Source of the DNA: a virus
Reading direction: 5' to 3' (one strand)
IMG/VR virus record: IMGVR_UViG_3300046804_002202
Location: 1 to 34,982 of that record
DNA length: 34,982 nucleotides
Shown here: piece by piece, positions 20,595 to 29,959 of the stretch
How positions within the stretch are numbered: position 1 is the stretch's first letter
Layout of the letters: each line of letters opens with the position of its first letter
Program-made: the position numbers and the translations under genes
The notes under the pieces: generated by a model
Seen by the model: the letters and a program-made list of their open reading frames with translations, nothing else
What the model was told of the DNA's origin: nothing
The model's database searches: none

Positions 20595-23500
20595 ATGGCA
20601 ACCATAAACTCTAAGAAACTATTACCTTCAAGCACTAAAGGTAGTGCTATTGAGAAACCAAAGTTTCTTGTTCCAGTTAAAAATATTTCCACTAAAAAAA
20701 TAACTGGATCTGATTTAAAACCAATTGATAAGAAATCGGATACTTCTGGATCTCTTGTTGTAATCAAAAATAAGTTAATTGATATTAACAATGTCTTTAA
20801 ATCAACTTATCTTATCAATAAAAAAACTAATGAAAGAAAAAGGAAAGAAAGCGAAACACAAAAGTCAAAAGAAAGAGAAACTAAACTAGAAAAAAAGGAA
20901 CAGAAGACATTTACCTTTGGTATAATAAAAAGTGTTCCTGGTGGAAGTATTATAGATGCAATAAATCGTTTTATTGGATTTACTCTTCTTGGATATATCT
21001 TTAATAACTATGCAAAGTATCTACCAAAATTAATAAAGTTGGGTGCAAAACTGGCACCAGCAATGAAGTTTTTTGAATCATTTGCAAAAACTTTATTAGA
21101 TAAAACCATAACTTTTGTAGATCTTGGATATAAGGCTTTTGATGCTGTAAAGAAAACTGTAAAGGACATTGGTGGAAAAAATTATGAGAAGATCTTTAAT
21201 GATTTCAGTGACAATTTAAATAAAGCACTTAATGTTGCACTCGTTATTGCAGGATTAGCAATATCTAAAAAAGGTCCTGGAGAGGGTGGTGGTGCAAGAG
21301 GAACGACATCATTTTTATCATCTCTTCTTAGAGGAAAGGCACCAACAAAAGCAAGTGATGCTTCAATTGCTAAAAGACTAGCAGCACGTAGATTAGCAGA
21401 AGCACGTAGATCTAGACTATCCCAAAGACTGCAACAAAACGCTAAAAAAGCAAGAGCAGCAGAACTTGCTAGACAATTGGAGCCAGGAAGAGGAATTTAT
21501 AAAAAAACTCCACAACTTAGTGGAGTTACTCAATATGTTGGTGTTGGTGGTAGGGCAGATGTAAGAGATCCTTCGGTTGTAGATAAACTGAATAAACTTC
21601 TTGAAAGATCATCACCCGGAGAATTAAAATCTGGTACTAAAAAAATTAAATTAGGTGATCTTAAAAGTAGAGGAATTCCTAGAGGATCTAAACCTGCATC
21701 TTTATCAATTCCAAAACCTTCTGGCGTTCCTAGTGGACTGGTTGCAAAAGGTGCTGGCAGTGCAAAATCATTTTTAAAAGTAGCTTCTGTTCCTGTTGTA
21801 AGTGCGTTAGCAGATTTTATTATTAGTTATTTTATTTTGAAAGAAAAACCAGGTAGAGCAGCTGCTAGTGCCATTGGATCTGGAATTGGTACTTTATTAG
21901 GAACTGCTGCTACTACTGCACTTGGACTTGGTACAGGTGGAATTGGAGCAGCAATTTTAGGTGGAGCAATTATTGGTGGATCCTCTATGGTTGGTAGTGC
22001 TTTCGGAACCACATTATATGATGCAGTTGTTGGAGCAAAAAAATCTTTTGGATTTGCTCAAGGTGGACAAGTATCAAGAGGTGGAAAGACAAGAGGTGCT
22101 CCTTCAAGAACACTTAAAACGAAAACCAGAAAAGCACCACCAAAAATTCAACCACAAAAAACACAACCTGGAAAAGATGTTGGTGGTAAATTAAAAATTG
22201 AAGAACTCTATGGTAAGGACGAACCAGGAAAGAGAAGTGCATTAAGAGCACTCCGAAAGAGTTCTGATGATGTAAAGAGAATGAGGTCCATTAACGGACT
22301 TGCTGGTTCAATGTTCGGTGCTGGTATTGATATGGCACTTGGACAAAAACCAGATAAAAATCTATCAAGAAATCTTGGAAATATTTTTGGATCGGTGATT
22401 GCATCTGCAGTTGATATGGAACTTAATAATTCTTTTGGAGATATTTCCAGATCTATTGCAATGGCAAATGGTGGTACAGTTCCTTCAAGACAAATTGGAA
22501 AGAGTTTAAGTATCGGTGAAAGAATTGGTAATTTTATTTCAAGAGCACTTGCAGTTTCTATTGAGAGTTCTGCGACAAGGATATTACAGAACTTACGTAA
22601 TGAAATGAATTTGGAAGGTGGTGCTCCTGGTGGTGGAGATGGAATGCCACCTGGAGAAGTTCCTGCCGCAGATATTTCTGATGATCAAAGAAAGGCATCA
22701 AATGATCTTATCAAGTACTTTGAAAAATTATATGGAAAAAATGGAGCAATTGGGGTTGTTGCAAACTTGTTAAGAGAAAGTGGACTAAGAACCACTACAC
22801 CAGATAATGCATCATATGAAGGAATGGCACAGTGGGATAGAGCACATAGATGGCCAGCTTTTGTAAAATGGGCACAGTCAAAAGGAAAAGATCCTTATAG
22901 TCGTTCTGCTCAGGCGGAATGGATTGCAATAGAATTAAAGCAACTTGGAACTGATGCACGATTAAAAAATGCAAAAACTCCAGAGGAGGCAGCAAGTTTA
23001 TTTTATAATGAATTTGAAAGAGCCGCTTATAGTAAACCAATTCTTGGTGATAAATATACTCCAGATAATCCTCATGAAAGAAAAAATAGATCTTTTATCC
23101 AATCATTAGTTGGTGGTTCTTCAGTTGCTCCTCCTGCAATGGTTACTGGAGGATTAAAACCATCACAAATTCAACAAACATCTCCGCAAGGATGGAGATG
23201 GGGAAGAATGCATAAGGGAATTGATTTAGATGGTGGTGATGGATCTCCAATTTCATCTGCACAAGATGCAACTGTCGTTTGGGCAGGAGATAAAGGTGAT
23301 GGTTATGGAAATAGTGTTGTGCTTAGATACTCTAATGGGGCAGAGACTAGATTCGCACATTTAAAATCACTTAACGTTAGAAAAGGACAATCAATAAAAG
23401 CGGGTCAATTAATTGGTAGACAAGGAAACACTGGAAGTTCAACCGCTTCACATTTACATTTTGAATATTATCCTAGTGGTGGAGCGATGACATATGAGGG

Positions 23501-23792
23501 ATATGGCAATGCTACATCAGTAAAAGATAGTTATTTTAGATATGGTGGAAATGTAAAACCAAAATTTTTAAGTACACCACCTGATATTTTTAATATTGGA
23601 GATAAAAAATCTCAAGATAAAAATAAACCATCTGATATTTTTAATTGGAATCAATCTTCTGTTGCACCATCACAAACTTCAACAGTTGCATCATTAAATA
23701 GGACTGGTGCTTTGAAAGAACATACATCCGGCGCAGTTGCTTTAATTCAGAAGGACATTTATTTGGCAACACAAATAATTGAAACAGCGTAA
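20595..23792 (+). CDS. Tape-measure-like virion protein with lysozyme-like and M23 peptidase domains
   Basis: The 1065-residue protein shares the N-terminal plan of its upstream paralogue: a charged coiled coil (about 75-105), then RFIGFTLLGYIFNN (125-138) and long Gly/Ala hydrophobic segments (about 400-480). Residues about 690-835 resemble a phage tail lysozyme (AIGVVANLLRESGLRTTTP, GMAQWDRAHRW). Residues about 858-965 are an M23 metallopeptidase with H873-x-x-x-D877 (HKGID) and H953-x-H955 (HLHFE). It probably sets tail length and opens peptidoglycan during injection, replacing the lysozyme of T4 gp5. AGGAG (20581-20585) supports this start. Confidence 0.82.
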   Translation: MATINSKKLLPSSTKGSAIEKPKFLVPVKNISTKKITGSDLKPIDKKSDTSGSLVVIKNKLIDINNVFKSTYLINKKTNERKRKESETQKSKERETKLEKKEQKTFTFGIIKSVPGGSIIDAINRFIGFTLLGYIFNNYAKYLPKLIKLGAKLAPAMKFFESFAKTLLDKTITFVDLGYKAFDAVKKTVKDIGGKNYEKIFNDFSDNLNKALNVALVIAGLAISKKGPGEGGGARGTTSFLSSLLRGKAPTKASDASIAKRLAARRLAEARRSRLSQRLQQNAKKARAAELARQLEPGRGIYKKTPQLSGVTQYVGVGGRADVRDPSVVDKLNKLLERSSPGELKSGTKKIKLGDLKSRGIPRGSKPASLSIPKPSGVPSGLVAKGAGSAKSFLKVASVPVVSALADFIISYFILKEKPGRAAASAIGSGIGTLLGTAATTALGLGTGGIGAAILGGAIIGGSSMVGSAFGTTLYDAVVGAKKSFGFAQGGQVSRGGKTRGAPSRTLKTKTRKAPPKIQPQKTQPGKDVGGKLKIEELYGKDEPGKRSALRALRKSSDDVKRMRSINGLAGSMFGAGIDMALGQKPDKNLSRNLGNIFGSVIASAVDMELNNSFGDISRSIAMANGGTVPSRQIGKSLSIGERIGNFISRALAVSIESSATRILQNLRNEMNLEGGAPGGGDGMPPGEVPAADISDDQRKASNDLIKYFEKLYGKNGAIGVVANLLRESGLRTTTPDNASYEGMAQWDRAHRWPAFVKWAQSKGKDPYSRSAQAEWIAIELKQLGTDARLKNAKTPEEAASLFYNEFERAAYSKPILGDKYTPDNPHERKNRSFIQSLVGGSSVAPPAMVTGGLKPSQIQQTSPQGWRWGRMHKGIDLDGGDGSPISSAQDATVVWAGDKGDGYGNSVVLRYSNGAETRFAHLKSLNVRKGQSIKAGQLIGRQGNTGSSTASHLHFEYYPSGGAMTYEGYGNATSVKDSYFRYGGNVKPKFLSTPPDIFNIGDKKSQDKNKPSDIFNWNQSSVAPSQTSTVASLNRTGALKEHTSGAVALIQKDIYLATQIIETA

Positions 23793-23816
23793 ATAGTAAT
23801 AAGGTAAATAAAAATT

Positions 23817-25097
23817 ATGCCAGGAAGTAAAGAAGCAGCAACAGCAAATCTATTTGAAATAATTTCCAACACTGGTGGAAAGTCTTTTGATGTAAGATCT
23901 GGTTCTCCAAGAATTGAGTATCGTGAGAGTATGATTGATGATACAATCAGACTTACTGCTGCAGTTGTTGATACTGGACAATCTGGACTATCTGCTGCAG
24001 AAGCATTAAAACTTCAAGGTGGAGAGAAAGTCAAATTTAAATATACTGATGGTTCTGGAAACTCTTTAGACTTTTCTAATGGAGAATGGTTGCGTTTATC
24101 ACATAAAACTTTTGAAGTTAGATCTTTTAAGTCTTCTAGTTTTATAGCACAGATTGTAGCAAAAGAATTTTTAGATAATAAACTTTTAGAAAAAAGAGTT
24201 TTAAAGAGATATAGTGGAAAAATATCAGAGACTGTTAGAAGTATTTTAAAAGATGATTTGAAAACTAATAAAAATTTAGACATTAGTGAAACTACAAATA
24301 AGTTTTCTGATTTTGGATTGAGAAGAGAACCATATGAAGTCATATTGGAACTGCAGCAAATTGCTATTCCAAATGTCAAAGGATCAAACGGAAAAACAGC
24401 AGGATTTTTCTTTTGGCAAACTGCAAAAGGATTTCATTTTAAGTCTGCTGATGAAATCTTTAATAGAAAACCAACCAACAAATACATTTACAACTTTAAA
24501 GTAGACGATCAAATACCAGAAGGTTATACTGATAAATTATTAGACTTCAAAGCAAAAAGAGTTATTGATGTAGAAAAGCAACTTGATTTTGGTGCATTCG
24601 GAACTGTAACTGAAACTTTTAACTATGCATCTCAAGTGTTTAAAAAAGATGCACCACTACTTGCAGATAGTTCATCTAAGATTTTGGCAGGAAAAGAAAT
24701 ACCAAACTATGGAGAATACTTTCAAAAACCATCTGCATATTATGCAACTCCTGAAGCAATCGGAATGGCATATGGAACAGGTGATCCTATTAAACAACAA
24801 CTCGATAAATCAAAAGAAGAAAACTTTAATGTAAATCAAACGATTGCTCAAGCAATGCAGAATTACAGGCAAAGATTGAACTTTATGTATGAGGCTATAA
24901 TACCAGGAGACTTTAGTTTACACGCAGGTGATATTATTCAGTGTGATGTTCCTGAATTGTCTGATAAAACTACGCCAGTAAGAAGTCCTAAAGATAGTGG
25001 TATATATATGATATTAGAGTTATGTCACTACATATCTCCCACACAAACTTATACTGGATTAGTCTTGGTTAGAGACTCTTTTGGTGTAAAAGTTTAA
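23817..25097 (+). CDS. Baseplate hub protein, gp27-like
   Basis: The 426-residue protein has the pattern of hub proteins related to T4 gp27 and Mu gp44. The N-terminal beta domain contains DDTIRLTAAVVDTGQSGL and GEKVKFKYTDGSGNSLDF, followed by an IVAKEFLDNKLLEKRV segment. A C-terminal domain has GDFSLHAGDIIQCDVPEL. In T4, gp27 forms the trimeric torus that carries the gp5 spike and joins the tail tube. The location between the muralytic tape-measure gene and the spike genes fits. The assignment is by pattern and context. Confidence 0.7.
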   Translation: MPGSKEAATANLFEIISNTGGKSFDVRSGSPRIEYRESMIDDTIRLTAAVVDTGQSGLSAAEALKLQGGEKVKFKYTDGSGNSLDFSNGEWLRLSHKTFEVRSFKSSSFIAQIVAKEFLDNKLLEKRVLKRYSGKISETVRSILKDDLKTNKNLDISETTNKFSDFGLRREPYEVILELQQIAIPNVKGSNGKTAGFFFWQTAKGFHFKSADEIFNRKPTNKYIYNFKVDDQIPEGYTDKLLDFKAKRVIDVEKQLDFGAFGTVTETFNYASQVFKKDAPLLADSSSKILAGKEIPNYGEYFQKPSAYYATPEAIGMAYGTGDPIKQQLDKSKEENFNVNQTIAQAMQNYRQRLNFMYEAIIPGDFSLHAGDIIQCDVPELSDKTTPVRSPKDSGIYMILELCHYISPTQTYTGLVLVRDSFGVKV

Positions 25098-25108
25098 GGT
25101 AAACAACT

Positions 25109-25324
25109 ATGGAAAAATCACTCCAGCAACACATTAACGACGATCGTGATGAACTTGATAATCCAAATACAGGTAGTCAGCGTCGTCGTCATTTAGAAGA
25201 TGAACTTGGTGCCTTAGAACAGTATCAAGTAAATCATCCCGATGATGATCACGATCCAACATCACTAGAATTGTATTGCGATACACATCCAGATGCTCTT
25301 GAATGTAGAGTCTACGAAGATTAA
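25109..25324 (+). CDS. cp12: CP12-like Calvin-cycle regulator
   Basis: The 71-residue hydrophilic protein ends LELYCDTHPDALECRVYED. This is the CP12 C-terminal signature, with C57 and C66 separated by eight residues and the conserved E-C-R-x-Y. CP12 binds GAPDH and phosphoribulokinase and shuts the Calvin cycle down in the dark. Cyanophage CP12 is thought to divert carbon to the pentose phosphate pathway for nucleotide synthesis. The N-terminal cysteine pair of plant CP12 is absent. The gene is unusual in sitting inside the baseplate gene block, two bases before the next structural gene, so it would be expressed late. Confidence 0.8.
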   Translation: MEKSLQQHINDDRDELDNPNTGSQRRRHLEDELGALEQYQVNHPDDDHDPTSLELYCDTHPDALECRVYED

Positions 25325-25326
25325 TA

Positions 25327-27666
25327 ATGACACAATATTTGTATCAGCCTTACGTCTTTGATTTTGACAAAGAATATGAGTTCATTGGTATTGGACAAAT
25401 ATCATCAGAATCCTTTAAAGAATTCTGTGTAGCGAATTATGGTGACGAAAAAGGAAAAGATACTAAAGGATGGGGAGCAAGATATAAGATTCGTCTTTGC
25501 TTTAGAAATGATGATAAAACACCAGACGATCAGTTAATTGATGCGACTGTTCAAGCATCGTTTCCTTCTGGACATGCTGGTATACAAATATCATTTCCAC
25601 TTGCGCCAAATACTTTTGTAAACATCCACAGAAGTAGATTTAATAAACAGTATTTTATTACAAGTGTAATTGGAAATACTTTATGTGCATTTTCTGATAG
25701 TAAAGATGCATCAAAACTCTGCGCCCCAAGATCTGGTTTTGAACCTGGACTTGGTGGATTTACTGTTGATGCAAGTCACATATCAAAGGATGGTAAAGTT
25801 GCAAATGAGGCAGGTGCAGGAGCACCTTGTAAAATATCTCAGGCAGATGAAGATCTTCAGAAGTTAAATGAATATATTAATGTTCCTTCTGCTTGCAAAC
25901 CATTTGATTCAAATGCAATCAACAACTCACTAAAGAATCTTAAAAAAGATATTGAAGGACTTAGAAATCAATTAAGTGGTCCTAACAGTGCTCTTTCAAA
26001 TGCTGAGAATTTTTTAAATAGAGCACAGACTGTAATTAGTGGATATGCCGATAAAATAACTGGATGGGTAAAATGGTTAATTGATGAAATTAAATTAAGA
26101 GTAGAGCGTGGTGTAAACTGGATCACAAATAAAGCAAAAGCAGCATTATATCTAAATCAAAGATTTCAACTACAAGAAAAAAAGGCAACTGCACTTGATT
26201 TAATCCTGTGTTTGTTTAATAAAATACTGGATAACTTAAGCGGATTAGTAGATCAGTTTTTAAAATCTATTATTAATCGATATGTGAATATGGCAACATG
26301 TGCGATTGAGAAGTTTCTTAATGGTTTAATCGGGCAAATTATAGGTCAAATATTAGGAGCAGTAAATGGAATTCTTAATGGAGTTTTAGGTGCAATTTCA
26401 GGTATTAATGGATTAATTAGTTCTATTTTGAATTCTATTTCTTCCTTACTCGATTTTCTTTCTTGTGATGTAAAAGCAGAATGTCCTGATGTAACCGAAT
26501 GGAACTTTATTGAAGGTGCAGCACCATCGGTAAAATCTTTAGATGTCCAGAGCATCATTAATTCCGCAAAGTCAATTATATCTTCTGCAAAATCAACAAT
26601 AGATCCAAACAACTTTAGATTTAATTTGGATATTAATTCCTTGGTTGTTGGTGTTGGTGATGCATGTAATGTTGGACCTATTTTATGCGGTCCTCCAAAA
26701 ATTTCTTTCTGGGGTGGCGGCGGACAAGGTGGTGCTGGAAATGCAGTTATAAGTGCTACTGGAGATATTTTAGGAATTGATATTGTTTCTACCGGATTTG
26801 GATATACCAAGGCACCATTTGTAAATATCGAAGATGCCTGCGGAAAAGGAAAGGGCGCACATGCAATAGCAGTAATCGGTGATGTTCCTTATGTTCCACC
26901 TCCAGGAGGAACCAATGGAACTGGAGGTACTGGTACAGGCACTGGTACTGGTACTGGTACGAATGCTGGTACTGGTGGTACTGGAACCGACACAGGTGCA
27001 ACTGGTGCTGAAGGATTACCAAATCCAGGTGATATTGTAACAGGAATAACAGGAGTTATTATACTTGACACTGGTGGAGGATACTTGCCTACTCCAGATG
27101 GAAGTCAAGGTGGAGATGGAAGAACATGGTCTGGTAGGTGTCAGTCTACAATTAGAAGATCTGACGGAAACTGGGAATATCCATACAATCCCGGAGAAAT
27201 TATGGACATTAAGGTTGGTGATTTTGTTAAATTTGCAGATGGATCATCTTTTGTTGCAACAAAAAATGAAACTACAACAGCGCCTCAATGTCCACCAGAA
27301 CCAGATAGTGCTCAATATCCTTCTGATTCTTCACAATCTTATCCAGTCATCTTAGAATTAATTGATACTCAAATCTTAGATCCTGGATTTAACTATCAAG
27401 ATGGAGATAAAATTGTTGTAAATCCTGATAATGGAGCAGTTCTTACTCCAGAATTTGGATACAATGGACAATTAATAGGAATTACTGTTGAAAGGACAGG
27501 ACTTGGATTTAATGAGATTCCAGAAATTGGTATAGATAGTAATACTGGACACAATGCAGTAATTAAACCTGTGTTTAGAACAATAAAAGATCCTAAATTG
27601 ATTACGCAAAGAAATTCTGGAGTAAATATTTTGAGTGTTGTGGATTGTGTTGGTAAACCATCATGA
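25327..27666 (+). CDS. Baseplate spike/hub structural protein (gp5-like N terminus)
   Basis: The 779-residue protein has an N-terminal OB-fold-like domain (about 30-130; ASFPSGHAGIQISFPLAPNT) as in T4 gp5 spike proteins. A helical region follows (about 200-300), then an amphipathic block rich in Ile/Leu/Gly (about 305-380). A Thr/Gly repeat linker comes next, then beta repeats of the type STGFGYTKAPFVNI and ERTGLGFNEIPEIGI seen in phage tail proteins. No lysozyme domain is visible, consistent with muralytic domains residing in the 20595 gene. It overlaps the next gene by four bases. Confidence 0.65.
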   Translation: MTQYLYQPYVFDFDKEYEFIGIGQISSESFKEFCVANYGDEKGKDTKGWGARYKIRLCFRNDDKTPDDQLIDATVQASFPSGHAGIQISFPLAPNTFVNIHRSRFNKQYFITSVIGNTLCAFSDSKDASKLCAPRSGFEPGLGGFTVDASHISKDGKVANEAGAGAPCKISQADEDLQKLNEYINVPSACKPFDSNAINNSLKNLKKDIEGLRNQLSGPNSALSNAENFLNRAQTVISGYADKITGWVKWLIDEIKLRVERGVNWITNKAKAALYLNQRFQLQEKKATALDLILCLFNKILDNLSGLVDQFLKSIINRYVNMATCAIEKFLNGLIGQIIGQILGAVNGILNGVLGAISGINGLISSILNSISSLLDFLSCDVKAECPDVTEWNFIEGAAPSVKSLDVQSIINSAKSIISSAKSTIDPNNFRFNLDINSLVVGVGDACNVGPILCGPPKISFWGGGGQGGAGNAVISATGDILGIDIVSTGFGYTKAPFVNIEDACGKGKGAHAIAVIGDVPYVPPPGGTNGTGGTGTGTGTGTGTNAGTGGTGTDTGATGAEGLPNPGDIVTGITGVIILDTGGGYLPTPDGSQGGDGRTWSGRCQSTIRRSDGNWEYPYNPGEIMDIKVGDFVKFADGSSFVATKNETTTAPQCPPEPDSAQYPSDSSQSYPVILELIDTQILDPGFNYQDGDKIVVNPDNGAVLTPEFGYNGQLIGITVERTGLGFNEIPEIGIDSNTGHNAVIKPVFRTIKDPKLITQRNSGVNILSVVDCVGKPS
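26917..27003 (+). repeat. GGTACT-type short tandem repeat in coding sequence
   Basis: Runs of GGTACT and GGTACTGGT units encode a Thr-Gly linker (TGTGTGTGTG with Asn and Asp interruptions). The units are short and near-identical, so the tract could change length by slippage in multiples of six bases and keep the reading frame. Confidence 0.8.
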
Positions 27667-28277
27667 GTGATACTTTAAAAACAAGTTGGGACTATTCACG
27701 TATTGGTAATACACAAGGTGAATTAAAGTTTGGTGACGTTTCATTAAATAAGACTAGTCTTGCAGCAATTATTCGCAATACTAATCCCGGAAAAGCGTCT
27801 GATCATTTTATGGGATTTGCCAGTTCTGGTAAATTCAATGGATCTACTTGGAATCAATGTCCATCAACATATCAAATAATTTGTGGAGATACTCCTGTTA
27901 ATGGTGTTGCTTTTGTAACTTATGCTAAGAATGGTGATGTTATTATTGGTGCTCCAAGCGGAAGAATTAGAATGTTTGCAAAAGATATTGACTTAATTGC
28001 AAGCGGAACCGATAATAAAACTGGATATGTTAATATAATAACAAATCAAGGTATAGAATTAAGTGCTGGAGCAGATGTTAATATTCAAGCAAAGGCAAAT
28101 ATTAATATTTCTGCAGAAAAACAAGTACAACTTGCATCTCCAGGCAATATAAAAATTAGAGGTCCGGGAGACTGGTTTGAGGATTGTGATTTTGTGTTTG
28201 GACCAACTGTTGGTACAATAACTCCATTGCAGTTTGTAGATGGTATTAAAAAATTAATTGGTAGTTTAGGAGGATGA
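27663..28277 (+). CDS. Baseplate central spike, beta-helix protein
   Basis: The 204-residue protein has short beta repeats typical of the gp5/VgrG needle: VIIGAPSGRIRMFAKDIDLIASG, GYVNIITNQGIELSAGADVN, IQAKANINISAEKQVQLASPG and NIKIRG. These likely form a trimeric beta-helix at the tail tip. Its start overlaps the previous gene by four bases, and AGGAGG for the following gene lies at its end. It may supply the needle that in T4 gp5 is part of the same polypeptide. Confidence 0.7.
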   Translation: MSDTLKTSWDYSRIGNTQGELKFGDVSLNKTSLAAIIRNTNPGKASDHFMGFASSGKFNGSTWNQCPSTYQIICGDTPVNGVAFVTYAKNGDVIIGAPSGRIRMFAKDIDLIASGTDNKTGYVNIITNQGIELSAGADVNIQAKANINISAEKQVQLASPGNIKIRGPGDWFEDCDFVFGPTVGTITPLQFVDGIKKLIGSLGG

Positions 28278-28278
28278 A

Positions 28279-29256
28279 ATGGCAGGAGTAGGTAATTTCT
28301 TAGTAGGTGGTCAATTTCAAGTTACTGCAAACCTTCCTGGAGGAACTCCAGGACTTCCCGCTGCAGTTTTAGGTGGTGGAGCAGGAATTCCGCCAATTAA
28401 TGGAAGTGCTTGGATCGAAGGTCCAATGCTTGTTGGTTCTCCAATTTCTTATCCAACACCAGGAAAACCTGAAGCAACTTTAATGGTCGGTAGATCTAAA
28501 AATCCTACCTCACCTACATCTGCAGCAGGACCAATTGTAAAAATTACAAGTAGAGGATCTGCACCAACTCCTCTTGATGTAATAATTGGAGATACTACGG
28601 GTCCTGTTGGTCTTAGTGGTGTCAATCAAGTTATAAACATTAGAGTTCTCACTAAGACTTCTTATACTTCACCAACAACTGATTGTGTTGGAAATTTAAA
28701 ATGGACCGGAAAAGTAGATGTTTTAGGAGAAACTTCTTTTACTGGTAGAAGTATTACTACCGGAAAGAAAACCATTAATGGAATGACAACTATTAATGGA
28801 TTGTTAGATGTTAGTGGTGCAATTCGAAGTCCCACTATTGATTTGTTGAAAGCAAAAATTTCAAGTAAAAAAGGATTTGATATTCAACATCCAACTAAAA
28901 AAGATCATAGACTTCGTTATATTTGTATTGAAGGTCCTGCAGCAGAAGTATATTTGAGAGGAAAACTCAAAGATAGTAATGCTATTATTCTTCCAGATTA
29001 TTGGAAAGACCTAGTTGATATTGAAACTATTGGAGTTAATTTGACATCAATTGGTGTTTATCAAGAACTTTTTGTTGAAAAGGTTGAATGGGGTTCACGT
29101 ATTATAGTTAAAAATAATTTAGGTGGACCTATTAATTGCGACTTCGTTGTATTTGCAGAAAGAAAAGATTCTGAAAAAAATATTTCAGAATACAAAGGAT
29201 TGACACCAGCAGACTATCCAGGCGATAATAGTGAATATACGATTAATGGTAATTGA
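28279..29256 (+). CDS. Tail spike/fibre-like structural protein with C-terminal fibre domain
   Basis: The 325-residue protein starts with a Gly/Pro-rich low-complexity region (about 1-60) resembling a tip protein, then beta repeats (TTGKKTINGMTTINGLLDVS). A C-terminal domain of about residues 196-300 begins KKGFDIQHPTKKDHRLRYI and includes LPDYWKDLVDIETIGVNL and FVVFAERKD. The same domain occurs alone in the gene at 31315. AGGAGG (about 28269-28274) provides a strong ribosome site. It is probably on the baseplate or fibre, but its exact place is not known. Confidence 0.7.
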   Translation: MAGVGNFLVGGQFQVTANLPGGTPGLPAAVLGGGAGIPPINGSAWIEGPMLVGSPISYPTPGKPEATLMVGRSKNPTSPTSAAGPIVKITSRGSAPTPLDVIIGDTTGPVGLSGVNQVINIRVLTKTSYTSPTTDCVGNLKWTGKVDVLGETSFTGRSITTGKKTINGMTTINGLLDVSGAIRSPTIDLLKAKISSKKGFDIQHPTKKDHRLRYICIEGPAAEVYLRGKLKDSNAIILPDYWKDLVDIETIGVNLTSIGVYQELFVEKVEWGSRIIVKNNLGGPINCDFVVFAERKDSEKNISEYKGLTPADYPGDNSEYTINGN

Positions 29257-29933
29257 TGAATAAAGTACATGAATTATTTCCACTGATCGTGTATCAAGGA
29301 AATGTTGATTGTCATGAGGAATTTAAAAAAGAAAATTTAGATTCTTTAAGAGATTATTGGTTTAATGGATATGAAAATGAAAGTCCAGAGTTTTCTGGTA
29401 AAATATTTGTACATCATCAAGAACAATATAAACCATTTTTCAAATCATTAAAAAGAAATCTTGATGAGTATATGCAACACCTGAATGTTGACCATACTTT
29501 AATTAACTATCATATTATTAAAGCGTGGGTTGGTTGTCACTTAGATGATAAAACTCCTTCAATAACTCCACACTATCATAATGAATCTAACATCAGTTTT
29601 GTTTATTATTTAAAAACAGATGAAACCTCAGATAAATTCTGTGTTCATCAACAATATAATAGAAATGAAGTTGCTGGAGGTCTTTTTGAACCAGCGGATA
29701 AAAGAAATACTTTATTAGGATACAACAAATATAATTGTAACTACTATACTATTACTCCAATAGAAGGAACTGTAATTTTATTTCCAAGTAACACATATCA
29801 TTTTACACAAAAATTTACCGAAAGAAAAGATGAGCGTATTGTTATTCCTGGAGACATAAGAATTACCTTAAAAAAAGAACATCCAAATTTTCATCAAGGT
29901 TCAACTCATCCTTCACAGTGGCTAGAATTATAA
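29256..29933 (+). CDS. 2OG-Fe(II) oxygenase-like protein
   Basis: I chose ATG 29256, sharing a base with the preceding stop, rather than the TTG three bases before. The 225-residue protein resembles the putative 2OG-Fe(II) oxygenases common in cyanophages. It opens HELFPLIVYQG, has an iron-binding region PHYHNESNISFVYYL (about 105-119; H106, H108, E110 are candidate ligands), then LFPSNTYHF with H182 and an arginine-rich ERKDERIVI for 2-oxoglutarate. The substrate is unknown. Its place among tail genes might point to modification of a virion protein, which is inference. Confidence 0.78.
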   Translation: MNKVHELFPLIVYQGNVDCHEEFKKENLDSLRDYWFNGYENESPEFSGKIFVHHQEQYKPFFKSLKRNLDEYMQHLNVDHTLINYHIIKAWVGCHLDDKTPSITPHYHNESNISFVYYLKTDETSDKFCVHQQYNRNEVAGGLFEPADKRNTLLGYNKYNCNYYTITPIEGTVILFPSNTYHFTQKFTERKDERIVIPGDIRITLKKEHPNFHQGSTHPSQWLEL

Positions 29934-29941
29934 AATAAATA
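29934..29941 (+). promoter_or_regulatory. Possible late promoter
   Basis: AATAAATA lies just after the oxygenase stop, 19 bases before the next ATG. The expected start would leave a leader of about 13 bases. Confidence 0.4.
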
Positions 29942-29959
29942 CTCAAAAGTATTATAGAA

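Noticed and set aside
24014-24379. 121-residue minus-strand ORF inside the hub gene
   Set aside because: It is a shadow on the opposite strand of a long, well-supported coding sequence with no ribosome site or context.
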